From Nansenia antarctica (taxonomy: Eukaryota > Chordata > Actinopteri > Argentiniformes > Microstomatidae): a DNA stretch of 64,000 nt. The notes under the pieces were generated by a model that ran no database searches, was not told the origin of the DNA, and was given only the letters and a program-made list of their open reading frames with translations. Positions 1-9,400 of the stretch are shown one piece after another. A program made the position numbers and the translations under genes. The stretch lies in assembly GCA_963989245.1 (NCBI GenBank), contig OZ022347.1:1284551-1348550 (forward strand), given 5' to 3'. Numbering within the stretch: the stretch's first letter is position 1; each line of letters starts with the position of its first letter.

Positions 1-522
1 GTAGGTTTTTTGTCTGCTCCCCCGACGACGAACAAATATGAGCGCCTCAAGGCCCTGCTTCTGGAGACATTTGAACTGTCCACTGCGGAGAGGGTGCGTC
101 GCCTATTTGCCATGTCGGACTTGGGTGACGAGAGGCCTTCTGCGCGCATGGAGAGGATGCTAAACCTGCTCGGTACAGAAGACCCCATGATCCTCTTCAC
201 AGAGCTGTTCATGCGCACATTGCCAGCTCAAGTTAGGATGGCGCTGGCCAACACCGCCATCATGGAGCCCCGCGCCCTGGCCAGGGAGGCGGACCGGTTC
301 GTCTTGGCCATGCCTCAACGGTCCCCCGACCTGCTCGCTCCCGCGGCCGCCCCGCCACCCGACCGTCGCAGGAGAGCGAAGGATGACGCCAGACCTTCTG
401 GCCAGCAGGGTAACGCTGCGGGCCATTGTTTCTACCACGCCACTTTTGGCGCCAAGGCCAAACGGTGCCGCTCACCCTGCACCTTCGGACCGACGGGAAA
501 CGGCGGGGCCGGCGCTCAGTAG
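1..522 (+). CDS. gag: gag, C-terminal part, of the CsRn1-like element
   Basis: The frame is open from the first base and ends at TAG 520-522, so the true start is upstream of the window. The product would be the C-terminal part of a capsid/nucleocapsid polyprotein that packages retrotransposon RNA. Visible are a helical capsid-like stretch rich in Leu/Ala/Arg, a Pro/Arg linker (about nt 330-390), and the unusual nucleic-acid-binding knuckle C-X2-H-X9-C-X3-C at nt 427-480 in place of a normal CCHC box. The reading frame overlaps pol by about 97 nt. A correctly phased slippery heptamer lies at 495-501, 18 nt before the stop. No frameshift or internal stop is seen. Confidence 0.8.
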   Translation, partial: VGFLSAPPTTNKYERLKALLLETFELSTAERVRRLFAMSDLGDERPSARMERMLNLLGTEDPMILFTELFMRTLPAQVRMALANTAIMEPRALAREADRFVLAMPQRSPDLLAPAAAPPPDRRRRAKDDARPSGQQGNAAGHCFYHATFGAKAKRCRSPCTFGPTGNGGAGAQ

Positions 523-3500
523 TGGCCCTGAGCGCTGGCGTCACCAACAGGCTGCTCTTCATACAAGACACCGCCTCTGGTCGCAGTTTCCTTTGTGACA
601 CAGGTGCCCAGTGGAGCATCATTCCGGCAGAGAGATCGGATGTGGCGAAAGAGGAGCGTGGTCCGCAGTTGGCAGGCGCGGACGGCACGCCTATCTGCTC
701 TTATGGCACTAGGGCGGTGGACGTGTGCTTCGGAGGGCAATGCTTTTCGTGGGATTTTGTCATAGCGGCTGTCACATTTCCCCTCCTTGGTGCGGATTTT
801 CTGTGCGCCCACAACCTGTTGGTGGACGTGGGGAACAGGCGCCTGGTCAACTCACAGACTTTCGCTTCCTTCGCCTGTACGCAGGGGGAGGCGGTCTACA
901 GCGGGTGGTCCAATACGCTCGCCGAAAGTGACCAGTACCTTCGGCTGCTCGCCGAATTCCCCGACCTTACCAAGCCCACCTTCTCCGCGCCCACGGTGAA
1001 ACACGGAGTGGAGCACCACATCGAGACCGAGGGGCCTCCCCTCCACGCCAGGGCCAGGCGCCTCAACCCGGAGAAGCTGGCCATCGCCAGGGCGGAGTTT
1101 GCGCATATGGAGCAGGTGGGCATCGTTCGGCGCTCGAGCAGCCCCTGGGCGTCTCCCCTGCACATCGTCCCTAAGTCAGACGGCGGGTGGCGCCCATGTG
1201 GGGACTACCGCCGCCTCAACGACGCGTCCAAGCCTGACCGCTACCCGGTCCCACATGTCCAGGACTTTTCAGCGAACCTGGCAGGCAAACGCTTCTTCTC
1301 CAAAGTGGACCTGGTACGGGGGTACCATCAGGTGCCGGTGCACCCCGAGGACGTCCCTAAGACGGCCGTAATCACGCCATTTGGACTCTTCGAGTTTCTG
1401 CGGATGCCGTTCGGCCTGAAGAACGCGGCGCAGACCTTCCAACGCCTCATGCACTCGGTGCTCCGGGACCTACCATTCCTCTTCGTCTACTTGGATGACA
1501 TCCTCGTCGCAAGCACCACGGAGGAGGAGCACCTGTCCCACCTCCGGGCCCTTTTCACACGGCTCAGCCAACATGGGCTGATTGTCAATCCGGCGAAGTG
1601 TGAGTTCGGACGGAACACCATCGACTTTCTCGGGCACCGGGTCTCCGCAGAGGGGGTGACCCCCCTCCCCTCGAAGGTGGAAGCTGTCGCTGCTTTCCCG
1701 CGCCCCAGCACAATCAGCGAGCTCAAGGGGTTCATCGGGATGGTAACCTTCTACTATCGCTTCCTCCACCACATCGCTCACATCCTGCGGCCTCTGTACG
1801 ATGCCCAGAAGGGCAAGACTCTGAAGCAGCCGGTGGACTGGACGGCGGAGCGTGTCAAAGCCTTTCAGGACACCAAGGCGGCCCTGGCCCGCGCTGCCAT
1901 GTTGGCCCACCCCTCGCCCTCGGCACCCACTGCTCTCACCACGGACGCCTCTGACTTTGCTGTGGGAGCGGTGTACGAACAGTGGGTTGGGGACGCCTGG
2001 CAGCCTCTTGCATTCTTCAGCCGCCAGCTGTCTCCCAGAGAGCAAAGGTACAGCACATTCGACAGGGAGCTCCTCGGGCTGTGGCTGGCTGTCAGACACT
2101 TCCGTTTTTTACTGGAGGGCCGCGAGTTTACGGCCTACGTGGACCACAAGCCACTCACGCACGCCATGTCCAAGGTGGCGGAGCCGTGGTCCGACCGCCA
2201 ACAGCGCCAGCTCGCCTACATATCCGAGTTCACCACAGACATCCAGCACGTTGCTGGGAAGTCCAACCAGGTCGCGGATTGTCTCTCCAGGGCGGTGGTT
2301 GGTGCGGTCCAACTGGGTTTGGACTACGCGCGCATGGCTGCAGACCAGGCCGCCGACCCCGCCGTCCAGGCTCTCAAGTTGTCGGACACAGGACTGCGCC
2401 TAGAAGAGGTGGTTTTCGGTGACGCAGGGGCCACGCTCCTGTGCGACGTCTCCATGGGTCAGCCACGACCGGTGGTCCCCGCCAACTGGAGGCGCCCCGC
2501 CTTCGAGGCGATACACGGCTTGTCTCACCCTGGTAGGAAACCGTCCTCACGGCTGGTGTCAGAGAAATTCGTCTGGCATGGGCTCAAGAGGGATGTGAGG
2601 GCCTGGGTAGACACGTGCATCGCCTGCCAGCGCGCCAAGGTGCATCGACACGTCAAGGCCCCCCTGGAGCAGTTCTCTGTGCCTGAGCGGAGGTTCGATC
2701 ATGTAAACGTGGACCTGGTAGGGCCGCTGCCCCCCTCGCACGGATACACCTATCTCTTTACCATGGTGGACAGGACGACTCGCTGGCCGGAGGCAGTTCC
2801 GCTCTCCTCAACGACAGCCCCCGACCTGGCCCGGGCGTTCATCGCGGTGTGGGTCTCCCGCTACGGCACCCCTGCTGATCTCTCCTCTGACCGTGGCTCA
2901 CAGTTTACTTCAGAGCTGTGGGCAGCGGTGGCGGAGAATCTGGGGGTCAAGCTCCACCGCACAACCGCCTATCACCCGCAGGCGAACGGGCTCTGTGAGC
3001 GTTTCCATCGATCCATGAAGGCCGCCCTTCGAGCCAGCCTCACGGACAGCGACTGGCTTGACAAGCTGCCGTGGGTCATGCTGGGGCTCAGGACAGCGCC
3101 TAAGGAGGACCTCCAGTCGTCGTCCGCTGAGCTGGTGTTTGGACAGCCGCTGCGGGTCCCCGGTGACTTCATTCCCAAGTCAACGGAGCCCTGGTCCGCC
3201 GCCGCTCAGCGCGCCTCCCTGCTGGACAGCGCCAGGACCTTCGTCCCGGTCCCGACTACGCAGCATGGTGTCCCTACTTCGAGGGTGCCCCCGGAGCTGC
3301 ACTCAGCGAGGTTCGTTTTCATTCGTCATGATGGCCACAGGACTCCACTACGTCCTCCTTATGACGGGCCTTTCCGTGTCATCGAGGCCGGAGCCAAGAA
3401 CTTCATGGTTGACATGGGGGGTAGGCCTGAGTGTGTGTCCGTTGATCGCCTCAAACCGGCCCACTTGGACCTTGAACTGCCCCTGGACTTGGCCCTGCCA

Positions 3501-3734
3501 CCGCGCAGAGGCCGGCCTCCAGTCCTACCTCCCCTGCCGCGCCCTGGCCATTCCCCACTCCGACCCCGACAACCCCCCGCAGCTCGCGAGCCCCCGGTCG
3601 TCACTGCCCCCCGTCCTTCCCTGCAGGAGGACGTGATGGGCGATGTCACACCTCCTCCCGCACCTCCTGACTTTACCTACGATCGTAGGGGCCGGGCCAT
3701 ACGCCCTCCTCGCCGTGAGGATTTCCAATATTGA
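426..3734 (+). CDS. pol: pol polyprotein (protease-RT-RNase H-integrase) of the CsRn1-like element
   Basis: This is an intact open frame of about 1,100 codons ending at TGA 3732-3734. It lacks an obvious own start and is probably expressed by -1 frameshifting at 495-501. Aspartic protease has DTGA at residues 58-61 and LLGAD later. RT has the YLDD catalytic box at residues 355-358. RNase H carries TTDAS and a DRELLG segment. Integrase has an N-terminal H-H-C-C zinc motif and the catalytic triad D763, D822, E858 with exactly 35 residues between the last two. A GPF chromodomain-like C-terminal motif and a Pro/Arg-rich tail follow. All catalytic residues are present, so the enzyme looks functional. 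The numbering counts from nt 426, which is only the edge of the open frame. Confidence 0.9.
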   Translation: MFLPRHFWRQGQTVPLTLHLRTDGKRRGRRSVVALSAGVTNRLLFIQDTASGRSFLCDTGAQWSIIPAERSDVAKEERGPQLAGADGTPICSYGTRAVDVCFGGQCFSWDFVIAAVTFPLLGADFLCAHNLLVDVGNRRLVNSQTFASFACTQGEAVYSGWSNTLAESDQYLRLLAEFPDLTKPTFSAPTVKHGVEHHIETEGPPLHARARRLNPEKLAIARAEFAHMEQVGIVRRSSSPWASPLHIVPKSDGGWRPCGDYRRLNDASKPDRYPVPHVQDFSANLAGKRFFSKVDLVRGYHQVPVHPEDVPKTAVITPFGLFEFLRMPFGLKNAAQTFQRLMHSVLRDLPFLFVYLDDILVASTTEEEHLSHLRALFTRLSQHGLIVNPAKCEFGRNTIDFLGHRVSAEGVTPLPSKVEAVAAFPRPSTISELKGFIGMVTFYYRFLHHIAHILRPLYDAQKGKTLKQPVDWTAERVKAFQDTKAALARAAMLAHPSPSAPTALTTDASDFAVGAVYEQWVGDAWQPLAFFSRQLSPREQRYSTFDRELLGLWLAVRHFRFLLEGREFTAYVDHKPLTHAMSKVAEPWSDRQQRQLAYISEFTTDIQHVAGKSNQVADCLSRAVVGAVQLGLDYARMAADQAADPAVQALKLSDTGLRLEEVVFGDAGATLLCDVSMGQPRPVVPANWRRPAFEAIHGLSHPGRKPSSRLVSEKFVWHGLKRDVRAWVDTCIACQRAKVHRHVKAPLEQFSVPERRFDHVNVDLVGPLPPSHGYTYLFTMVDRTTRWPEAVPLSSTTAPDLARAFIAVWVSRYGTPADLSSDRGSQFTSELWAAVAENLGVKLHRTTAYHPQANGLCERFHRSMKAALRASLTDSDWLDKLPWVMLGLRTAPKEDLQSSSAELVFGQPLRVPGDFIPKSTEPWSAAAQRASLLDSARTFVPVPTTQHGVPTSRVPPELHSARFVFIRHDGHRTPLRPPYDGPFRVIEAGAKNFMVDMGGRPECVSVDRLKPAHLDLELPLDLALPPRRGRPPVLPPLPRPGHSPLRPRQPPAAREPPVVTAPRPSLQEDVMGDVTPPPAPPDFTYDRRGRAIRPPRREDFQY
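495..501 (+). other. Predicted -1 ribosomal frameshift site GGGAAAC (gag to pol)
   Basis: The heptamer lies in the gag frame as G GGA AAC, the X XXY YYZ phasing needed for simultaneous -1 slippage. The -1 frame is the long pol frame. The downstream 20 nt are very GC-rich (CGGCGGGGCCGGCGC) and could form a stimulatory stem. This is inference from sequence and known retroviral heptamers. Confidence 0.7.
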
Positions 3735-3735
3735 G

Positions 3736-3770
3736 GTGAACACTGGGGGGGCTGGTGTAGTGACTACACT
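3736..3770 (+). other. Polypurine tract and start of 3' LTR
   Basis: Two nucleotides after the pol stop comes a G-rich tract (ACTGGGGGGGCTGG) followed by TGTAGTGACTACA at about 3756, a plausible plus-strand primer and LTR 5' end. From about 3771 the sequence matches the TIR repeat seen at 46250 and 7335, so the LTR is lost or interrupted here. Confidence 0.5.
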
Positions 3771-4180
3771 ATCTCCATTTTTGTCAAAGTTGAGTTTTTT
3801 TAACATAATCTGATCCATTAGGTGTTTATTAATGCCTGTGTGGTGTTATTTTTTAAAAATGTTGACATTTTTGAGTTAGTAATTCATAAAATACAAAGGT
3901 TCCATCTCACAGAACATAATGGAATGTAAAAACTTTGACGCTCAATATCTCTGAACTGCCCTAAACGGAGATAGAACCTTATAATTCTAAACGGAGATAG
4001 AACCTTCTCATTCTAAACGGAGATAGAACCTTATCATTCTAAACGGAGATAGAACCTTATCATTCTAAACGGAGATAGAACCTTATCATTCTAAACGGAG
4101 ATAGAACCTTATCATTCTAAACGGAGATAGAACCTTATCATTCTAAACGGAGATAGAACCTTATCATTCTAAACTCACGA
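3771..4180 (+). mobile_element. TIR element (MITE-like) copy with expanded terminal repeat
   Basis: The sequence matches two other copies in the window: 46250-46700 in the same orientation and 7335-7586 inverted. The 7335 copy shows inverted ends (TTAGAATTATAAGG and its complement). Here the outer left end is missing and the right terminal segment has been amplified into a 26-bp array (3961-4174). Confidence 0.6.
3961..4174 (+). repeat. 26-bp tandem repeat derived from a MITE terminus, about 8 copies
   Basis: The unit is CTAAACGGAGATAGAACC followed by TTATCATT. The same unit forms arrays at 46444-46703 and 47962-48072. As a single copy it is the terminal inverted repeat of the element at 7335-7586. 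Confidence 0.9.
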
Positions 4181-4537
4181 ATTGTGACAGTGTGGCCAAT
4201 ACTGGTTTCATCTTATCAGCACTTTATTCTGGTCTGACAATGACTGTTACGTGATTACTCTGCATTGTGAGCGCTCTCTATTAACAGAATAGATGTTATT
4301 ATATCTGATAAAAACAACTCTACATGTTTCGGCCGTGACGCCCATCAGATAAGCTGGTCTGACAATCGCAAACATGTGGGTCCTATATACACGTAATGTT
4401 GGCCACATCATATTCAGAGTTGGAGTAATTGTTAGTAATTGGTTGTAGAATTAAGAATCATAGACTCAACCATAATGCAACTGGATTCACCATGGCTCTC
4501 TCCATAAATGCGCACCTCGTGCTTTATTCAAGATATG
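4175..4537. other. Unassigned non-coding DNA
   Basis: AT-rich sequence without a supported gene or repeat unit. It might contain residual LTR of the upstream gypsy element, but I could not show this. Confidence 0.4.
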
Positions 4538-4545
4538 ATGGGGTG

Positions 4546-4782
4546 CACTGGCGGACTCATGGGGGGGCAGGGGGGCGACCGCCCCTCCTGGTGCTCCCAC
4601 AGTTGAAAAACGTCTCGCTTAAATGCCCTTTTGAGTGGCAAAAATGCCCTTTTGAGAGGACGTCCCCTATTGGTGCCCCTCCAATGGTCTAAAGTTGACC
4701 ATGTGCACTGATGGGCAGTATGTCCCATGTTGTGCAGTAGGCTTTTCGCCCCTGCCCTTCAAACAGCCTGAGTCCGCCACTG
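4546..4782. mobile_element. hAT-like MITE (family 1, copy a)
   Basis: A 237-bp element with inverted ends CACTGGCGGACTCA and TGAGTCCGCCACTG. It is flanked by a perfect 8-bp target duplication ATGGGGTG (4538-4545 and 4783-4790). The 8-bp TSD and CA-GTGGCGG-type ends point to the hAT superfamily. No transposase is encoded. A second copy is at 57859-58094. Confidence 0.85.
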
Positions 4783-4790
4783 ATGGGGTG

Positions 4791-5680
4791 CAATCAAGAA
4801 AATAGTATGGATATATAACGTTAACATTGACTAAATGCCCGGCCTCTGGGCTCGTTGTCACATGTCAATGAAACATTATTATAGAAACGGATAGACAAAG
4901 TCGTTGTTTAAATTAAGGAAAGTGATTTTAATAGTTACCGCTCTCACTGGCGAAGACCAACAAAAGATTCAACATAACCACAAACACAACAGCAATTCAC
5001 CCTTCCAGGAAGGGTGATAATAATACAAAATTAAAAAATACTATACTTGTAGCACCAGGCACAATCAGCACCTGAGGAACAGGACACAAGTGTTAACAAT
5101 TAAACAATCAGACCAACACCACCCAGGACAGACATGGAGACACACAGAGTGTGTGTCACACATCACAATGGGTTTCCAAAGTCCAAATTGTGAATTGTGA
5201 ATGTACACACATTAATTCAATGATGTTTGGGATTATCGGTGTTTCCAAATTGTTCAAATCTGTTCTGTCATTTAGCAACAGTTATTGTTATGCTATTGCA
5301 ACAGCTACCCCTTTTTTTTTCCTAATCAGCTTTCTTTTCTTTCAAAGCTAAACGTCAATAGCAGTGAAAGATTAACAAAACGAAATGGAACAAAATCAAA
5401 AAATGACCCCCCAAAAACATAGGCTACTGCTTCCAATATGTTGAGTATAGTGAGTAAAAAATAAAATAAAAAAGATAAAATAATGTTCTTTTCTCACTTT
5501 TATACCTCAAAGCCTCTTGGTCCTTTTGTCAGAACAAAAGGCTCATGAAACTATACACTTTATGATGTCTTCATACAATATAGGCGACTAGTATTTTCTT
5601 CTGGTGACAACAGTATCAGTGTTCTATGTGCTCATGTTATCTGTTGCTTGTTGTTTCTGTGTCTTCTGTTTTTCCCATAT
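4791..5680. other. AT-rich intergenic DNA
   Basis: No convincing coding exon, RNA gene or repeat with recognisable ends was seen. The short open frames here lack codon bias or family resemblance. Confidence 0.4.
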
Positions 5681-5684
5681 TGTC

Positions 5685-5728
5685 AGCGTCTTTGAGCCCT
5701 GGAAAAGTGCTATATAAATACAATGAAC

Positions 5729-5760
<32 letters not shown>

Positions 5761-5772
5761 GTAGTAGTAGTA
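5685..5772 (+). repeat. LINE-like 3' tail with (ATT)n
   Basis: The segment around AAAAGTGCTATATAAATAC followed by an ATT/AGT microsatellite is the typical 3' end of teleost L2/CR1-type LINEs. Similar tails recur at 20270, 22400 and 52870. Confidence 0.6.
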
Positions 5773-5944
5773 TGTGTTGAGCTTCAGTAAGCTGTCTCCC
5801 TTGCCCCCTCCCTCTCCCTCAGGACCCCCCCCCCTCTCCCCATAAGAAAACCTACCTCATCAAGCTATACCCTAATCAAATCACCACCCACTTACAAAAT
5901 AACAACATATCAAAGTTGTATGACGCAAAAGCTGCCTTGTTGTG

Positions 5945-6104
5945 GACGTCATGTGATGCTGCTAGCTGACGTTTGATGTCACGATGACAGCTCTGACTGG
6001 CTCGCTGGTGGGAGAGGGAGGAGAGGGAGGATAGGGGGATAGAGAGAGGGAGAGATGGATGGATGGAGGGGGTGGAGGGAGGGAGGGAGGGAGGCTCTTA
6101 TATA
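5945..6104 (+). promoter_or_regulatory. nts: Putative nts promoter: CRE-like cluster and TATA box
   Basis: Three CRE-like motifs lie close together: GACGTCA at 5945-5951, TGACG at 5967-5971 and TGATGTCA at 5974-5981. The last is the reverse complement of TGACATCA, the CRE/AP-1-like element I recall from mammalian neurotensin promoters. A TATATA box is at 6099-6104, predicting transcription start near 6130 and a 5' UTR of about 220 nt before the ATG at 6349. Cyclic-AMP/AP-1 control is inferred from the motifs. Confidence 0.6.
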
Positions 6105-6348
6105 CTGAGGGAAGGAGAGCCCCCTGCTCCTTACTGCCTCTAAAGCCAGGAGACATTTGGAAGAGAAACACCGGTTGGACTAGGGAAAGAAGCAGAACTC
6201 CACAACTCTCTCTCCTCCCATCTCCTCTCTCCTCCTCCTCTTCTCTCTGTATCTCTCCCATAGTTGACCCCTAACCTTATGAGCTTGGGTCCTACCTACT
6301 AGGTGGATTCTTGTGGGAGTGTGGGACTTTTTTTTTTTTTTTACAAAG

Positions 6349-6409
6349 ATGCGGGCACAGTTGGCATGTGTGTTCGTCCTGTGTTTGACGTGCGGAGGTC
6401 TATGTTCAG
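6349..6409 (+). CDS. nts: nts coding exon 1 (signal peptide)
   Basis: The ATG at 6349 has an A at -3 (ACAAAGATGC). It begins a 20-residue hydrophobic, Cys-rich leader ending GGLCS. The donor is CAG|GTAAGG at 6409/6410 and leaves one base, so the intron is phase 1. A run of T precedes the start in the 5' UTR. Confidence 0.93.
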
Positions 6410-9400
6410 GTAAGGACTGCCATCCTTGTTTTTTCTCTTATGTAATAGATTTATAGATGTAATTATTATCAATTGATTGGTTAGATTCACTAACTGACTG
6501 GCTGACTGACTGACTGACTGACTGACTGACTGATGACACAAAACAGACATTAGTTTTTTTAAGCCATGGCAAACACATGCAGACAGCACTGCTTGTATAT
6601 GTTTTTATATTCACTTTATGTTTATATCTGAAAGCACAGTTTTTTCCTCATTTGATTAGATTTTTATTAGGAATTTACATAGAATCATTCAAGCATCATG
6701 ACACTAAGTAATGTCCAGAGGATAGCACTTGAAAGCATTATTTAAAACACTTATTTCCAAAGTGGTCCTCGATGAAAACATAAAGTGAAATAAAACAAAA
6801 CAACATCACAGCATAAACAGCATAAAAACAGCATAAGCATTACACAGCAACACACATTTAAAACACACAACATGTAAACATAATTTTATAGATTTATAGA
6901 TTTAATTATTATCAACTGATTGATTAGGTTCACTGACTGACTGACTGACTGACTGACTGACTGATGACACAAAACAGACGTTTGTTTCTGCCATGGCAGA
7001 CACATGCAAAGACAGCACTGCTTGTATATGTTTTTATATTCACTTTATATTCTTATTCCTGTTGTAAAGCACTTTGAGCTGCATATCTTGTATGAAAGGT
7101 GCTATATAAATAAAGCTTTACTTACTTACTTACAATGTCAATGGATACATGACAGATCTGAGAATCTGGGGGCAAACATTACGTCGTACCTCTCTCCTGA
7201 CATAAACGTTTATAACAGATGGATTTCATCATGTGAATTTGTCTTCTATATTCACATTGTGAATATAACATGCTATGACAACATAATACTGGATGCAACT
7301 CAGCGTATGGTGCATGCACTATATGTTGTCAGATCGTGACCTTAGAATTATAAGGTTCTATCTCCGTTTAGGGCAGTTCGGAGATATTGAGCGTCAGAGT
7401 TTTTACATCCCATTATGTTTTGTGAGATGGAACCTTTGTATTTAATTAATTACTAACTAAAACATTTAAATATTTTAAAAATAACACCACACAGGCATCA
7501 ATAAACACCTAATGGATCAGATTATGTCCAATTATGACCAATTTTGACCGAAAATTGAGATAAAACCTTATAATTCTAACGTCATGAGATTATGTTAAGG
7601 TATTGCATTTAGTGACCAGAGATTTCACCATTGGTAAAAAAAAAATCTTTAAATGTAGTTTATAATTTTAGTTTATTTAGAAAGCGTCTAGGCATTCCCT
7701 TTAACATGCCTCACCTGTTAACCTGAGCTTCCAGCCTGACACTGAGGTAATGATTCAGTGGTTGACCTACTGTAGGTGTGCTGCTGGGCTGGAACTAAAC
7801 TATGCACACCTTATAATCTCTTTACCTTATAATCTCTTTACCTTATAATCTCTTTACCTCATAATCTCTTTACCTCATAATCTCTCTACCTCATAATCTC
7901 TTTACTTTATAATCTCTTTACCTCATAACCTCTTTACCTCATAATCTCTTTACCTCATAATCTCTTTACCTCATAATCTCTTTACTTTATAATCTCTTTA
8001 TCTCATAATCTCTTTACCTCATAATCTCTTTACCTCATAATCTCTTTACCTCATAATCTCTTTACCTCATAATCTCTTTACTTTATAATCTCTTTATCTC
8101 ATAATCTCTTTACTTTATAATCTCTTTATCTCATAATCTCTTTACCTCATAATCTCTTTACCTCATAATCTCTTTACCTTATAGTCTTTTTTACCTTATA
8201 ATCTCTTTACCTCATAATCTCTTTACTTTATAATCTCTTTACTTTATAATCTCTTTATTTTATAATCTCTTTACCTCATAATCTCTTTACTTTATAATCT
8301 CTTTACCTTATAATCTCTTTACCTCATAATCTCTTTACCTCATAATCTCTTTACCTTATAATCTCTTTACCTTATACTCTCTTTACCTTATAATCTCTTT
8401 ATTTTATAATCTCTTTACCTCATAATCTCTTTACCTTATAATCTCTTTACCTCATAATCTCTTTACCTCATAATCTCTTTACCTCATAATCTCTTTACCT
8501 CATAATCTCTTTACCTCATAATCTCTTTACTTCATAATCTCTTTACCTTATAATCTCTTTACCTTATACTCTCTTTACCTTATAATCTCTTTACTTTATA
8601 ATCTCTCTACCTTATAATCTCTTTACCTCATAATCTCTTTACCTCATAATCTCTCTACCTCATAATCTCTTTAAATACCTATAGTGTCTTTACTTTATAG
8701 TCTCTATACCTTAATCTCTTTACTGTATAGTCTCTATACCTCTCTATACCTCGCGTGATCTGCAGTTTTAATGTCATTGAGTAGACTAACGATGGTCTAG
8801 TCTGTGTTCACTGTGACTATGTTTCACTCGTGTCATTATGAGCCTAACGAGCCGTGAGCCATCTCTCAAGCACCACGATCTCTACTAATGATACCTCGAT
8901 TATATAATCCCATTAAGGCTTTCTGATAGGGATATATCCTCGTTAAGTTAAGCATCTCGTTAAGCTCCTGTCGTTAATTGAAGCTGTAATGTTGATATGT
9001 TGCTGTAGGGTGGGGTCGGAGGAACAGTGTTTAAGTTTAAGATGAACTATCAAATTTAAGTGATTATGTTTTTTTTTAATCTCTCTAAATATCATCATCA
9101 TCCTGTTTGGTCAGTGGTGAACTGAACTCAACTGTGACATACAGTCAGCACTGGAGTTGAGGGGGGATGAGGGGGGATGGCATCCCCCCCTGAAATAGAA
9201 ACAGTCAAAATCATCCCCCTTCTAAAACTGCCATCCCCCCTTTCCATCCCCTTATGTCATTCTATCAATGAACGTGGTATTACTGCTATTTCAACATTTA
9301 GTCTTGCGCATATTGAGTAAGATACTGTGGGCGAGGGAGGGGGCACGCACACATGCAATGACATTTTTATACCAAGTCACTGACGCTGAAGTCACTGACG

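Larger units (their letters stand above)
1..3770 (+). mobile_element. Ty3/gypsy LTR retrotransposon, CsRn1-like, 5' truncated by window edge
   Basis: The element comprises the end of gag, an overlapping pol in the -1 frame, a purine-rich tract and the first bases of a 3' LTR. The gag zinc motif has the spacing C-X2-H-X9-C-X3-C (nt 427-480), which I recall as the hallmark of the CsRn1 clade. Domain order in pol is protease, RT, RNase H, integrase, as in Ty3/gypsy. The 5' LTR, primer site and gag start lie outside the window. The 3' LTR cannot be followed beyond about 15 bp because a MITE-like sequence starts at about 3771, so the right end is probably broken or interrupted. Confidence 0.85.

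Noticed and set aside
5962..6274. Open frames over the nts promoter and 5' UTR
   Set aside because: Low-complexity GA/CT sequence overlapping the TATA box; no conserved product.
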